Part shown: positions 8,666 through 17,622 of the stretch, in pieces
How positions within the stretch are numbered: position 1 is the first letter of the stretch
Layout: the number at the start of each line of letters is the position of its first letter
From: JAGVUD01 sp052033935
Lineage (GTDB): Bacteria > Armatimonadota > UBA5829 > DSUL01
Assembly (NCBI GenBank): GCA_052033935.1
Contig: JBPOJE010000007.1
Span: forward strand, 13,305 to 77,304
DNA: 64,000 nucleotides
Reading direction: 5' to 3'
Position numbers and translations under genes: made by a program
Notes under the pieces: model-generated
Told to the model about the DNA's origin: nothing
Seen by the model: the letters and a program-made list of their open reading frames with translations, nothing else
The model's database searches: none

Positions 8666-9433
8666 TTACGCCTCTCCTCGAATCTGCTTCATGCGGTACA
8701 ACTCGTCGGGGCGAGAGTGTATCCGCAGCACATTCTGCTCAGATAGAAAGTGCGGGCCGCCGAAGGCCTGCGTGCCTGCCAGCACCCGCGCCGCCTTAAC
8801 AGACATTGCCGTGATGCTCAAAACATCAGTTGGCGATGATCCCAGCGCGATCATTCCGTGGTTCTGCATCAGCACCACCCGAGGCGGCACCCCAACGCCA
8901 TCCACGAACTCCCGAACGCGCTGATGGAGTTCGCGCGCGAGCGGAAGTCCGGGATCTACATACTCGACAACCACAGGTGCAATGCCGCACGATACGATCT
9001 CATCCGGGAACATGCGGCCTGAAACTGCTTCGCGCCAGTTGACCGAGCACAGAATCGAGTTGACCGCGGTCGGATGCGTGTGACCCACGTAGTTGACGCC
9101 GGGAAGCGAGAGCAGCGAAGCGTGAAGCACCGTCTCCACGCTCGGGCGCAAGGGGCTGGATGAATCAACCCGCGCCGCTTCGAGCGCTCTCTTGACGTCC
9201 TCGTCTCCGGCGTCCTCGTGGCCGAGAAGTGCAAGCACGCCCTCGAAGCTAACCTCCACGAATTGCCCCGCGTGTATGCCGCACAGGGAAGTCCCGCTTG
9301 CCTTCACGGCAAATGTGTCCTCGCCCAGGCGGGCTGAAGTGTTGCCTTCGCCCAGAATCACAAAATCGTTTTGGGGGTCACCCAGCTCGTTCGACATCGA
9401 AACCAGGCTGGCAAGTATGTCGTTCCGGTCCAT
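8666..9433 (-). CDS. Class II aldolase/adducin family protein (FucA/AraD-like)
   Basis: A 255-residue zinc-dependent aldolase or epimerase. Family features: GEGNTSAR (phosphate/oxyanion site), KASGTSLCG, the zinc ligands in VGHTHPTAVNS, and a C-terminal QNHGMIALG. The start ATG 9433 has an AGGAGGAG Shine-Dalgarno just upstream. Members cleave sugar-1-phosphates (fuculose, rhamnulose) to DHAP and an aldehyde, or epimerise ribulose-5-phosphate. Its position directly before a SorE/SrlD-like fusion suggests it acts on the same keto-sugar or polyol phosphate. The length is that of stand-alone aldolases rather than of the RhaD fusions. Confidence 0.9.
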   Translation of the reverse strand: MDRNDILASLVSMSNELGDPQNDFVILGEGNTSARLGEDTFAVKASGTSLCGIHAGQFVEVSFEGVLALLGHEDAGDEDVKRALEAARVDSSSPLRPSVETVLHASLLSLPGVNYVGHTHPTAVNSILCSVNWREAVSGRMFPDEIVSCGIAPVVVEYVDPGLPLARELHQRVREFVDGVGVPPRVVLMQNHGMIALGSSPTDVLSITAMSVKAARVLAGTQAFGGPHFLSEQNVLRIHSRPDELYRMKQIRGEA

Positions 9434-9509
9434 AAACTCCTCCTGTCAGTTGTGCGCGGGCGGCCCCGCGGCTAAGGTCAGCAGCCGGAATGCGCCGGCA
9501 GTGCGCTGG

Positions 9510-9911
9510 TCAGAAACCCTCGGGAACCGGCCCGAGCCAGTTGGCCCAGATCTTCCAGCCTTGATCCGTTCTTGCAAAGAAGTCCACCCATTCGGTCGTA
9601 CCCGTGCGCCCGTCCGGCTTCGTGACCACGGCCTCGGTACGGGCCAGCGCAGCGTTCTTGCCAAGCGCCTCGACCACGATAGACTTCGTTACCGTGGTGA
9701 AGTCCTCGTTTGCGTGTTCGGCAACGCTGTTCGTGAAGTCCTCTTCATTCATAATGTACACGCCAGCGCGGCTGCCCAAGTCTATGCAGTCAACCATCGG
9801 GAGCACTGTGAGTGCCTGCGCGGCCGCGGCATCGGCCTTGCGAAATGCGGCAGTGTAGGCCGCCGCGATGCGCTCGATCTCGGCTATATCTTCAGGGTTT
9901 AGTTTACTCAT
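9510..9911 (-). CDS. NTF2/SnoaL-like protein (DUF4440-type)
   Basis: A 133-residue protein with the pattern of the NTF2-like cone fold. It has an N-terminal amphipathic helix (IAEIERIAAAYTAAFRKADA), then a beta-rich part ending RTDQGWKIWANWLGP, which matches the DGWKI..xW ending of SnoaL/DUF4440 proteins. The family includes isomerases, small-molecule binding proteins and subunits of larger enzymes, so no function can be assigned. The start overlaps the stop of the nucleotidyltransferase gene (ATGA, 9908-9911), so the two are translated together. About 75 nt separate it from the aldolase gene downstream. Confidence 0.75.
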   Translation of the reverse strand: MSKLNPEDIAEIERIAAAYTAAFRKADAAAAQALTVLPMVDCIDLGSRAGVYIMNEEDFTNSVAEHANEDFTTVTKSIVVEALGKNAALARTEAVVTKPDGRTGTTEWVDFFARTDQGWKIWANWLGPVPEGF

Positions 9912-10681
9912 TTCCGCTCAGGCCGCGGCGAGCGCGGCCTCTCCATAAGAATGCGCGAAGCCTGTTCCAGTTGTACGGGAGTGTTCACGCCTGCGAGTTC
10001 GTCCGGCTCGCACGGGGCTGAACTCACGGTCAGGCGCTGCGCCACCGCCCGCTCGATGACTTCCGTAAGTACGAACTCGCGCCCGGCGGCGGCCGGGCGC
10101 TGGATGTTGTTCCACAGCCATGCGGCGTTGAAAGCGTAGAGCCCGCCGTTCACTTCGCGTATAGCCTTCTCCTGCGCGTTTGCTACCGACTCCTCGGCGA
10201 TACTTACAATGTTGCCCGCGCTGTCTCGCACAATACGTCCGTAACCGGAGGGGTCGCTCAGGTGCGCCGTGACAAGTGTAACAGCGGCAGCGGATTCAAG
10301 GTGTGCTTTCATGACCCGGTGAACCGTGTCAACACGGAAAAGCGGGCTGTCTCCGCAGGCGACAAGCACGTGAGGCGATCCGGTCAGGAGCGGCCGCGCT
10401 GCCGCCGCTGCATCGCCTGTGCCCGTGGGACGGTCCTGCACGGCGTAGAGCACGCTGTCACCGAGCAGTTCTCTCACCGGGCTGCTGCCCGCCGGGACGA
10501 CCACGCAAACAGGAGCGGCTCCGGCTTCACGCAGAGTCCACACCACCCTGCTCACCATTGGTATGCCGCCCACCTTGAGCATGACCTTCGGAATGTCGGC
10601 GCCCATGCGGCTGCCGCGGCCGGCGGCAAGCACGATGCCGCCGAAGTCCGCTCCAATATCCTCTGGGCTTCCATTCCGCAC
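9908..10681 (-). CDS. GlmU-like nucleotidyltransferase (pyrophosphorylase domain only)
   Basis: A 257-residue NTP-transferase of the GlmU/MobA fold. The nucleotide loop LAAGRGSRMGADIPKVMLKV is at residues about 18-37. QDRPTGTGDAAAAA, CGDSPLF (metal-binding Asp) and EVNGGLYAF follow the GlmU order, as does the ending GVNTPVQLEQA. The left-handed beta-helix acetyltransferase domain of GlmU is absent. It probably activates a sugar- or polyol-phosphate with NTP. It is the first gene of the cluster 10681-6058. The GTG start at 10681 lies only 8 nt downstream of a -10-like CATAAT (10694-10689 on the minus strand; TTGGCC 18 nt before it), so the mRNA may be leaderless or nearly so. Confidence 0.85.
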   Translation of the reverse strand: MRNGSPEDIGADFGGIVLAAGRGSRMGADIPKVMLKVGGIPMVSRVVWTLREAGAAPVCVVVPAGSSPVRELLGDSVLYAVQDRPTGTGDAAAAARPLLTGSPHVLVACGDSPLFRVDTVHRVMKAHLESAAAVTLVTAHLSDPSGYGRIVRDSAGNIVSIAEESVANAQEKAIREVNGGLYAFNAAWLWNNIQRPAAAGREFVLTEVIERAVAQRLTVSSAPCEPDELAGVNTPVQLEQASRILMERPRSPRPERK

Positions 10682-10729
10682 AAAGACGATTATGGCGAAT
10701 CCGGCACCTGCTGGCCAACCCGTTTCACC

Positions 10730-10760
10730 TTAGACACGTTTGGAGCGTGTGGGATATACT
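10730..10760 (+). promoter_or_regulatory. Candidate promoter for metY-metX-metW
   Basis: A TTAGAC (10730-10735) and TATACT (10755-10760) pair is separated by 19 nt, about 50 nt before the metY TTG start. A small hairpin (CCCGG ... CCGGG, about 10775-10791) sits in the leader. No SAM riboswitch core is recognisable. The 19-nt spacer is longer than ideal, so this is tentative. Confidence 0.4.
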
Positions 10761-10812
10761 TACAGTCAGTAGTCCCCGGGAACCGTCCGGGAGATTGCGG
10801 AGGAGTGTCAGC

Positions 10813-12099
10813 TTGGCAGACTACCGTTTCGATACTCTGGCTTTGCACGCGGGGCAGCACGCCGATGCTGCCACGAAGTCGCGAGCCGTTCCGATATACC
10901 AGACTTCCTCGTATGTTTTCGACAGCGCGGAGCATGCGCGCAAGTTGTTTTCGCTGGAGGAGCCCGGCAACATCTACACGCGCCTCACGAACCCGACCTC
11001 GGATGTGCTTGAGCAGCGTGTGGCGGCGCTCGAGGGCGGCGTCGGCGCTCTTGTCACGTCAAGCGGCCAGGCGGCCATCACGCTGGCGATTCTGAACATA
11101 GCTTCGGCCGGTGACGAGGTCGTCTCGTCCAATAGCCTGTACGGCGGCACCTACAACCTGCTTCACCACACCTTCCGGAAGCTAGGCGTCCAGGTCAAGT
11201 TCGTTGACGCGTCAGACTGCGAAAGCTTCCGGCGCGCCATCACCACCCAAACCCGGTGCCTCTACGTGGAGACCATCGGCAATCCCCGGCTGGATGTGCC
11301 GGATTTCGAGCAGCTTGCGGCGATTGCGCACGGTGCGGGCATCCCGCTAATCGTGGACAACACGCTGGCATCTCCCGCGCTCTGCCGCCCGATTGAATGG
11401 GGCGCGGACATCGTTGTTCATTCCCTCACGAAGTTCATCGGTGGGCACGGCACATCAATCGGTGGCATCATCGTTGACTCCGGCAAGTTCGACTGGGAGG
11501 CTAGCGGGTTGTTCCCCTGCCTCTCGGAGCCCGACCCGAGCTATCATGGGCTGGTCTATACACAGTCCGCTGGCGCGATGGCGTACATCAGCAAGGCGAG
11601 GGTGCAGTTGATGAGAGACCTCGGGAGCTGCCTCTCACCGTTCAACGCATTTCTGTTGCTGCAGGGAGCTGAAACGCTTCCCCTGAGGATGGGGCGCCAC
11701 AGCCAGAATGCCGATTCAGTGGCGAAGTGGCTTGCCGGGAATCCGAATGTTGCCTGGGTCAGCTACCCCACCCTGCCGGACCATCCGTCACACCAGCTCG
11801 CGAAAAAGTACCTTGCGAATGGCAGCGGCGCGATCCTGGGTTTCGGCATCAAGGGCGGAATGTCCGCGGGGGTGAAGTTCATCGAGGCCTGCAAGTTGCT
11901 CTCGCATCTCGCAAACGTGGGAGACGCAAAGAGCCTTGTCATACACCCCGCCAGCACGACCCACCAGCAGTTGTCCGCGGAGGAGCGGGCGGCTGCCGGG
12001 GTCACGGACGACTTCATCCGCCTCTCGGTCGGCATTGAAGATGTCCGTGACATCATCGCGGACATCGAGCAGGCTCTGGAGGCCGCGAAGGGCAGCTAG
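10813..12099 (+). CDS. metY: O-acetylhomoserine sulfhydrylase (MetY)
   Basis: A PLP enzyme of the Cys/Met metabolism family, 428 residues, that makes homocysteine from O-acetylhomoserine and sulfide. The start is TTG 10813, as GGAGGAG (10799-10805) is 7 nt upstream and the protein then begins ADYRFDTLALHAGQ, as relatives do. Motifs: IYTRLTNPTSDVLEQR, VTSSGQAAI, SLYGGTYNLL, YVETIGNPRLDVPD, the Asp in IVDNTLASP, and the Schiff-base lysine in VHSLTKFIGGHGTSIGG. The long GHG-containing loop favours MetY over MetB/MetZ. It sits 30 nt before metX, whose product supplies the substrate. Confidence 0.93.
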   Translation: MADYRFDTLALHAGQHADAATKSRAVPIYQTSSYVFDSAEHARKLFSLEEPGNIYTRLTNPTSDVLEQRVAALEGGVGALVTSSGQAAITLAILNIASAGDEVVSSNSLYGGTYNLLHHTFRKLGVQVKFVDASDCESFRRAITTQTRCLYVETIGNPRLDVPDFEQLAAIAHGAGIPLIVDNTLASPALCRPIEWGADIVVHSLTKFIGGHGTSIGGIIVDSGKFDWEASGLFPCLSEPDPSYHGLVYTQSAGAMAYISKARVQLMRDLGSCLSPFNAFLLLQGAETLPLRMGRHSQNADSVAKWLAGNPNVAWVSYPTLPDHPSHQLAKKYLANGSGAILGFGIKGGMSAGVKFIEACKLLSHLANVGDAKSLVIHPASTTHQQLSAEERAAAGVTDDFIRLSVGIEDVRDIIADIEQALEAAKGS

Positions 12100-12129
12100 A
12101 CGCACGTCTGGCAGGCAGGCGCACTTCTG

Positions 12130-13278
12130 ATGAACAGCGTGACGGAAAAGGAGACTGAGCGCACGGGCTACGGCCTGGTCGAGGCGCAGTCCTACACGTT
12201 TGCTGAGCCGCCGAACGAGTTCAGGCTTGCGAGCCAGGACACGCTCGGACCTATCACGCTCGTCTATGAAACCTACGGGCGCATCAACAGCGATCGCTCG
12301 AACGTCATCCTTGTTGAGCATGCCCTCACAGGCGACGCGCACGTGGCAGGACGCCACGATCCCTCAGACCCCAAGCCGGGGTGGTGGGACATGATGGTCG
12401 GTCCGGGCAAAGCTCTGGACACGGACAAGTACTTCGTTGTCTGCTCGAACTGCATCGGGGGATGCTCCGGCTCAACCGGGCCCGCTTCCATCAACCCCGC
12501 GACCGGCAGGGAGTACGGCCTCGATTTTCCTGTCATCACGATTGCCGATATGGTGGAGGCCGAGCGCCATCTGCTCGATCACCTGGGGATCGAGCAGGTT
12601 CTTTGCGCAATCGGTGGGTCCATGGGCGGCATGAGAGCCCTGCAGTTCGCGGTCAGCTATCCCGACAGGGTTCGGCTTGCCGTTCCGATAGCGACGACCA
12701 GCCGCCTGAGCGCGCAGGGGATCGCCTTCAACGAGGTCGCGCGGCAGGCGATATTCGCCGACCGGGCGTGGAATGGCGGGCAGTATTACGGGAAGGAGAA
12801 CCCGTCGAGCGGGCTTGCAATCGCACGGATGATCGGCCATATCACTTATCTCTCAGAGAACACCATGCACAGGAAGTTCGGGCGCAAGCGTGTGGAGAAC
12901 GGAGAGGATGCGAACGGGCCGGACTTTGAAGTGGAGAGCTATCTGCGTTATCAGGGCGACAAGTTCGTCCGGCGCTTCGACGCGAACTCGTACCTGTACA
13001 TCACGAAGGCCATGGATTACTTCGACCTAACTCAGCCGAGCGGCAATCTCACAAGAGAGCTTGCGTGCGTGAAGGCGAAGTTCCTGGTCATCTCGTTCTC
13101 GTCCGACTGGCTGTTCCCGACCTATCAATCGAAGGAGATTGTCAAAGCCCTTCGGCGGAACGGCGCCTACGTGACCTTCGCAGAGCTTCAGACAGACTAT
13201 GGCCACGATGCGTTTCTACTTGAGAGCAAGCAGCTCTCAAGCCTGATTACGAACTTCCTGACGTACGCCGTTGAGTGA
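12130..13278 (+). CDS. metX: Homoserine O-acetyltransferase (MetX)
   Basis: A 382-residue alpha/beta-hydrolase-fold acyltransferase that transfers an acyl group (acetyl, or succinyl in some relatives) from CoA to L-homoserine. Seen: ITLVYETYGRIN, EHALTGDAHVAG, SNCIGGCSGSTGP, and the nucleophile elbow GGSMGGMRALQF. The C-terminal SFSSDWLFP and YGHDAFLLE supply the Asp and His of the triad. It is at the usual length and fully intact. Together with metY it forms the direct-sulfhydrylation route to homocysteine. Acetyl versus succinyl specificity cannot be settled reliably by eye. The stop overlaps the metW start by 8 nt. Confidence 0.95.
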   Translation: MNSVTEKETERTGYGLVEAQSYTFAEPPNEFRLASQDTLGPITLVYETYGRINSDRSNVILVEHALTGDAHVAGRHDPSDPKPGWWDMMVGPGKALDTDKYFVVCSNCIGGCSGSTGPASINPATGREYGLDFPVITIADMVEAERHLLDHLGIEQVLCAIGGSMGGMRALQFAVSYPDRVRLAVPIATTSRLSAQGIAFNEVARQAIFADRAWNGGQYYGKENPSSGLAIARMIGHITYLSENTMHRKFGRKRVENGEDANGPDFEVESYLRYQGDKFVRRFDANSYLYITKAMDYFDLTQPSGNLTRELACVKAKFLVISFSSDWLFPTYQSKEIVKALRRNGAYVTFAELQTDYGHDAFLLESKQLSSLITNFLTYAVE

Positions 13279-13897
13279 ACCCAGTCCCACTACTGCTCCC
13301 TCGCTGGCTTCTGATCTTCGCTTTATCGTGGATCTGGTGAAGCCGTGCAGCACAGTGCTCGACCTCGGCTGCGGGTCGGGCGATCTGCTGAAGGAACTTC
13401 AGGTCCGCAAGAAGGTGTTCCCGCAGGGCGTGGAAATCTCGGAGGAATGCATTCAGGACTGCGTTTCGAAAGGCCTCCCGGTGTTCCACGGGAACCTCGA
13501 CGAGGGCCTGGCCGACTTCGACGACCAGGTGCTGGATTACGTGATCCTCGCCAATGTCATCCAGGTTCTCCGCCAGCCCGACATGCTGATACGTGAGGCT
13601 GCACGCGTCGGCAGGCAGGTGATTCTCAGCTTCCCGAACTTCGCATTTGTCTGTGCGCGGCTGCAGCTAGGGCTGAAGGGCCGGATGCCGCGCACGCACC
13701 GCCTGCCCTACGAATGGTACGATAGTCCGAACATCCACCTGACCACCATCAAAGACTTCGACGAGTTGTGCCGTTCACAGGGCTTCCGGGTCGTGGATCG
13801 CACATTCCTGAGGACGTCTGGCGCGACCTGCCGCCGTGTGCGTTTCATGCCGAATCTCCTCGCCGATCAGGCAATCTATGTCATATCGCGCGGATAA
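13271..13897 (+). CDS. metW: Methionine biosynthesis protein MetW
   Basis: A 208-residue SAM-methyltransferase-fold protein that pairs with MetX in many bacteria. The start is TTG 13271, overlapping the metX stop; the GTG at 13275 is out of frame. Motif I is VLDLGCGSGDLL. MetW signatures follow: GVEISEECIQDCVSKG, VILANVIQVLRQP, SFPNFAFVCARLQ, GRMPRTHRLPYEWYDSPN and IHLTTIKDFDELC. MetW has been reported to stimulate or be needed for MetX activity in some proteobacteria; a methyl acceptor is not established. The overlap with metX supports co-function here. Confidence 0.92.
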   Translation: MSEPSPTTAPSLASDLRFIVDLVKPCSTVLDLGCGSGDLLKELQVRKKVFPQGVEISEECIQDCVSKGLPVFHGNLDEGLADFDDQVLDYVILANVIQVLRQPDMLIREAARVGRQVILSFPNFAFVCARLQLGLKGRMPRTHRLPYEWYDSPNIHLTTIKDFDELCRSQGFRVVDRTFLRTSGATCRRVRFMPNLLADQAIYVISRG

Positions 13898-13975
13898 GAA
13901 GCGGCAGGCGGGTTTCGGAAAGCCGTGACTTGCGCTATAGTACTGTCCGGGCGTAGATGCCCGATGGAGGCAGAT

Positions 13976-14161
13976 ATGGCAGCAGAAGAGAAGCCGGGAA
14001 GGGGTCAGGAGAAACAGGATCCCGAAGGGGCCCCTCTGAACAGGGCTGAACGGAGGGCACGGGCGCGCCGCAAGAAGCCGGCGGATGCCGGAGAAGAGCG
14101 CCACGCGCCGACCATGAAGGAGATCTTCTCCCGCAAGCGCTCGCCGTTCTCCAACAGCTAG
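13976..14161 (+). CDS. Small basic hypothetical protein
   Basis: A 61-residue, highly charged protein (NRAERRARARRKK core, then TMKEIFSRKRS). I choose ATG 13976 because GGAGG (13966-13970) is 5 nt upstream; in-frame ATGs at 13964 and upstream codons lack a comparable site. A -10-like TATAGT (13936-13941) precedes it. Charge and length suggest a nucleic-acid- or ribosome-associated peptide, but nothing assigns a function. It could also be a spurious reading frame, although the strong Shine-Dalgarno argues against that. Confidence 0.5.
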   Translation: MAAEEKPGRGQEKQDPEGAPLNRAERRARARRKKPADAGEERHAPTMKEIFSRKRSPFSNS

Positions 14162-14174
14162 GCGACCGAAGGCA

Positions 14175-17100
14175 TCAACTGAAGAGCGCTCGAACGTCGC
14201 TGTCTGTCAACGACTTGAAGAACCCGCTCTCGGTGGAAACGAGCCGGTCCACGAGAGCACGCTTGCGCTCCTGGAGTTTCAGCATCTTCTCCTCAACGGT
14301 ATCGCGGGCAATCAGCTTGTGGACGAATACGGGCTTGTCCTGTCCGATTCTGTGGGTGCGGTCGCTTGCCTGCCGCTCCACTGCCGGGTTCCACCAGGGA
14401 TCCAGATGGATCACGTAGTCCGCGACCGTTAGATTCAGCCCCACCCCACCCGCCTTCAGGCTGATCAGAAAGAACGGGATGTCCGCGTTGGCCTGGAACT
14501 CGTCTATTCGCTCCTGCCTGTTCTGCGTCTGCCCGTCCAGATACTGGTAGGGAATGCCCATCTGCTTCAGAGCCTTCCGGACCAGCCGCAGCATCTGCAC
14601 AAACTGCGAGAACACCAGTGCTTTGTGCCCCGACGAGCGCAGCGTTTCCAGCGTCTCCAGCAGAACGCCCATTTTGGCAGATTCACCCTTGTAGCCTGAC
14701 TCGACGAGTTGCGGATGAATGGATATCTGACGCAGGCGCAGCAGGCCCTCCAGTATCCGCATGCGGGCTCCACCCAGGCCCTTCTCTTCGATGAGGCCAA
14801 GCAGCATGCCACGGTAATGCTCGCGGTACTTGTCGTAGAGCTTGCGCTGCTGGGTGTCGAGGTCGCAGAAGACAACGCGCTCGGTCCGCGCTGGCAACTC
14901 GGGGGCTACCTGCTCCTTCGTCCTGCGCAGTATGAACGGGCGAACGAGGGATCGAAGGTACTCCGCCGTTGGCTCGTGGTTCCTGCGCTCGATGGGGACG
15001 GCAAACTCACGCCTGAAGTAGTCGAGCGATCCCAGCATGCCCGGGTTCAGAAAAGCGAATTGGCTCCACAACTCAACCGTCGAGTTCTCGACGGGAGTCC
15101 CTGTCAGCGATATTCTTTGTAGCCCCTGAAGGCGCCGTGCAGCGCGCGCCGTCAGGGACTGCGGGTTCTTGATCGCCTGCGACTCGTCCAGAATAATGCA
15201 ACGGAAGACACAGGACTTCAGAATCTCAATGTCGCGGAGCATCACCCCATAGGTCGTCAGCACGAGATCGTAGCCGTCAAATGCGCGCAAGTCACGCAGA
15301 CGATCGCTGTCGGTATGCTGAAGAACTCTGAGGCCGGGGGCAAAACGGGCGGCCTCGCGCTGCCAGTTTGTCAGAAGCGAGCGCCGCACCACCACCAGCG
15401 ATGGCTGATGCTCTGGCTCAGCCTCACGCAGCGATTCGAGGAACGCCAGTGCCTGAATCGTCTTGCCGAGGCCCATATCATCGGCGAGACAGCCGCCGAA
15501 CCTGTACTCGCGCAGGAAGTGCAGCCAGTCGTACCCATGCTTCTGATAGTGGCGCATCTCGCCGGTGAACCCGTCCGGGGGCTGCTTCGGCTCAATGGCG
15601 CTAAAACCGCGCAGCTTCGCCAGCCGCGACTGAAACTCCGCGTCGAGGCGGTCCTGGTCTTCCTCCTCGACGATATGATCGAGAATCAAGGCCTGCGCGT
15701 TGGTCAGTCGAAGCCCTTCGCCAGCCTCGGCCCCCGCGTCGAAAAGGTGGCGGTATTTTTCCAGCCATTCCCGGGGTATCTCTCCGATCGAGCCGTCCAT
15801 GAGCTTTACGTAGCGCTCGCGCTTGCGAACTGCCGTGCGAAGCGCCTTGAGGCTCGCGGAGGTGTCGCCGAAAGATATCTCGGCGTGGAGGTCGAACCAG
15901 TCTATTCCGGAAGCAACGCTGAAGGAGATTGATGGGCGGGAGCGGTTGACGCGCACTGACTGCAGATTCTCCTCGCCATAGACCTCGTAGCCTGCCGCGG
16001 CAATACGCGGAATGTAGTGAATGAGGAACTCTGCAGGTGATACCGCCTGACGCAAGGCGAAATGGCCCGGGGGCTGGCCCCGTTTGAGGCCGTGACTCGA
16101 AAGCGCCTTCCAGGCCGCCTGCTCGTCCGCGCTGGAGCGATGCACGCGGCACACTCGTTTCTGGCTGTCTCGCCGGTACGACACGGCGGGATAGGCGGGG
16201 TCGAAGGCAAACTCCATGCCGTCGTAAGCAAAGCGAAGCTCCGCAGTAAATGTCTGCTGCACCTCGCTGATGTAGATGCGTCCGGCCAGCCGTGCGCGCA
16301 CGTCGTGCCACTCCCACGTTCCTTCTCCGCAAACACGCACCCGCGCGGATATCGGCGCCAGATACTCCTCCACGAACGAATCCTGCTCCGATTCGGGAAT
16401 GACCAGATCGTTCTGGCGCGAGAGCACAGTCAGCGTGGCCTCGTTGCAGTCCACCTGCGCGACCACGTTTCCCGCGCGCACCCAGATGGGCGAACTGCAC
16501 AGGAACTCGATCTTCTCGCGCCGCAGAGAGACGGCGGTCCCATTAATCATGATGTGCGGCTCCAGCCTCAGCGCGCCATCTTCCTCACGAATCTCCAGCG
16601 CCATTTCCGCCATGCTTTCATTTACGCAAAGTCGCTGCTCAAAAGGAGATTCGAACGTGCCCCTGTAGAGGAGAGCGTTGGCCAGAAGAGGCAGTGTCGC
16701 CGTCAGGCTTCTGTCGGTGGTGACCCAGCGCCTTCGCTCGTCGAGCAGAATCCGCACTGCCGTGATATGCTCCGCGTTCGCAATGAGCCCCGCCAGGCTG
16801 CCCGCGGGCAGCGATAGAATCTGATGGGCGCCGCACTCGGCGCCACCACGCTCGATGAGGGCCGCGACCTGCTCGCAGTCGCCGCGATCTTCCCCGGCAA
16901 GCCCATCGCAAGCAATACCGTACGGCACGATATCAAAATCCGGAGGGTTGCTCTGAATGCTAAACGCAAGTGCTTGTGGACGCGCCTTGCCTCGTGGCGG
17001 AGAGGCTTTGATCGTCTCATCGAGAATATCGCGCCACGACGGTCTGCATGCCGCCTTGAAGTGGTCGTGAATCTCCAGAATGGCGGCCACTTTGTGCTTA

Positions 17101-17363
17101 CACCATTCCTCCGGCCTTTCCTGGCTATGCGGGCAGGCACATGTGAAGGTCAGGAAATCGGCGCTCTCGCTGTGGAGTGTTACGGTGACTTCATAAACTC
17201 GGTCGTGACTGCCTTCAACTTCCACCACGGCGTAGTTCTGGTTGGCACGGAGAATCCTTGCCCTACCCTGTTGGTGGTACGCGCTTCCGCGGCGCACTAT
17301 GGAGACGGGTGCGCTGCTCAGCAGGTAATAGACGTTCACGTTGACAAGCGAGCGGGAAGCCAT
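14175..17363 (-). CDS. SNF2-family DNA helicase/translocase with SWIM zinc finger
   Basis: A 1062-residue DEAD/SNF2 ATPase. An N-terminal SWIM finger CxCx(10)CxH is at C75, C77, C88 and H90. A long middle domain (about 120-590) is poorly conserved. The two RecA-like lobes occupy about 620-1060: Walker A DDMGLGKTIQALAF, motif II DESQ (instead of the usual DEAQ/DEAH) in ILDESQAIKNP, motif III LTGTPVEN, motif V SLKAGGVGLNLT and motif VI ASDRTHRIGQ. Bacterial SNF2 proteins remodel protein-DNA or RNA polymerase complexes (RapA-like), and some belong to defence islands. No restriction or defence genes flank it here, so a housekeeping role is as likely. Confidence 0.92.
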   Translation of the reverse strand: MASRSLVNVNVYYLLSSAPVSIVRRGSAYHQQGRARILRANQNYAVVEVEGSHDRVYEVTVTLHSESADFLTFTCACPHSQERPEEWCKHKVAAILEIHDHFKAACRPSWRDILDETIKASPPRGKARPQALAFSIQSNPPDFDIVPYGIACDGLAGEDRGDCEQVAALIERGGAECGAHQILSLPAGSLAGLIANAEHITAVRILLDERRRWVTTDRSLTATLPLLANALLYRGTFESPFEQRLCVNESMAEMALEIREEDGALRLEPHIMINGTAVSLRREKIEFLCSSPIWVRAGNVVAQVDCNEATLTVLSRQNDLVIPESEQDSFVEEYLAPISARVRVCGEGTWEWHDVRARLAGRIYISEVQQTFTAELRFAYDGMEFAFDPAYPAVSYRRDSQKRVCRVHRSSADEQAAWKALSSHGLKRGQPPGHFALRQAVSPAEFLIHYIPRIAAAGYEVYGEENLQSVRVNRSRPSISFSVASGIDWFDLHAEISFGDTSASLKALRTAVRKRERYVKLMDGSIGEIPREWLEKYRHLFDAGAEAGEGLRLTNAQALILDHIVEEEDQDRLDAEFQSRLAKLRGFSAIEPKQPPDGFTGEMRHYQKHGYDWLHFLREYRFGGCLADDMGLGKTIQALAFLESLREAEPEHQPSLVVVRRSLLTNWQREAARFAPGLRVLQHTDSDRLRDLRAFDGYDLVLTTYGVMLRDIEILKSCVFRCIILDESQAIKNPQSLTARAARRLQGLQRISLTGTPVENSTVELWSQFAFLNPGMLGSLDYFRREFAVPIERRNHEPTAEYLRSLVRPFILRRTKEQVAPELPARTERVVFCDLDTQQRKLYDKYREHYRGMLLGLIEEKGLGGARMRILEGLLRLRQISIHPQLVESGYKGESAKMGVLLETLETLRSSGHKALVFSQFVQMLRLVRKALKQMGIPYQYLDGQTQNRQERIDEFQANADIPFFLISLKAGGVGLNLTVADYVIHLDPWWNPAVERQASDRTHRIGQDKPVFVHKLIARDTVEEKMLKLQERKRALVDRLVSTESGFFKSLTDSDVRALFS

Positions 17364-17622
17364 CCCTTAATTATGCAACGAGTCGTGCGTGACTCGCCTC
17401 ATTGTAGGCAAATCAACCTCCTTTGAAGGCAGTTGCAGTAGGGACAGTGCTGGGAGTTCTGATGCCCGCGATGACTCGCGGCTCTAGGCCCCGATGAAAG
17501 TTAACATGGGAAATCGCGACTGGCTTTCACGGTATCCCTCCGTGCATCCCGCGACACCGGCGCCATGAGGGTGTAGAATAGACTCAACGCTCCAGCGATA
17601 CAGGAGGACCCAAAACACAGAT

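Noticed and set aside
10682..10812. SAM riboswitch before metY (also checked before metX and metK)
   Set aside because: No recognisable riboswitch core or kink-turn motif. The metK leader is under 30 nt and metX follows metY by 30 nt.
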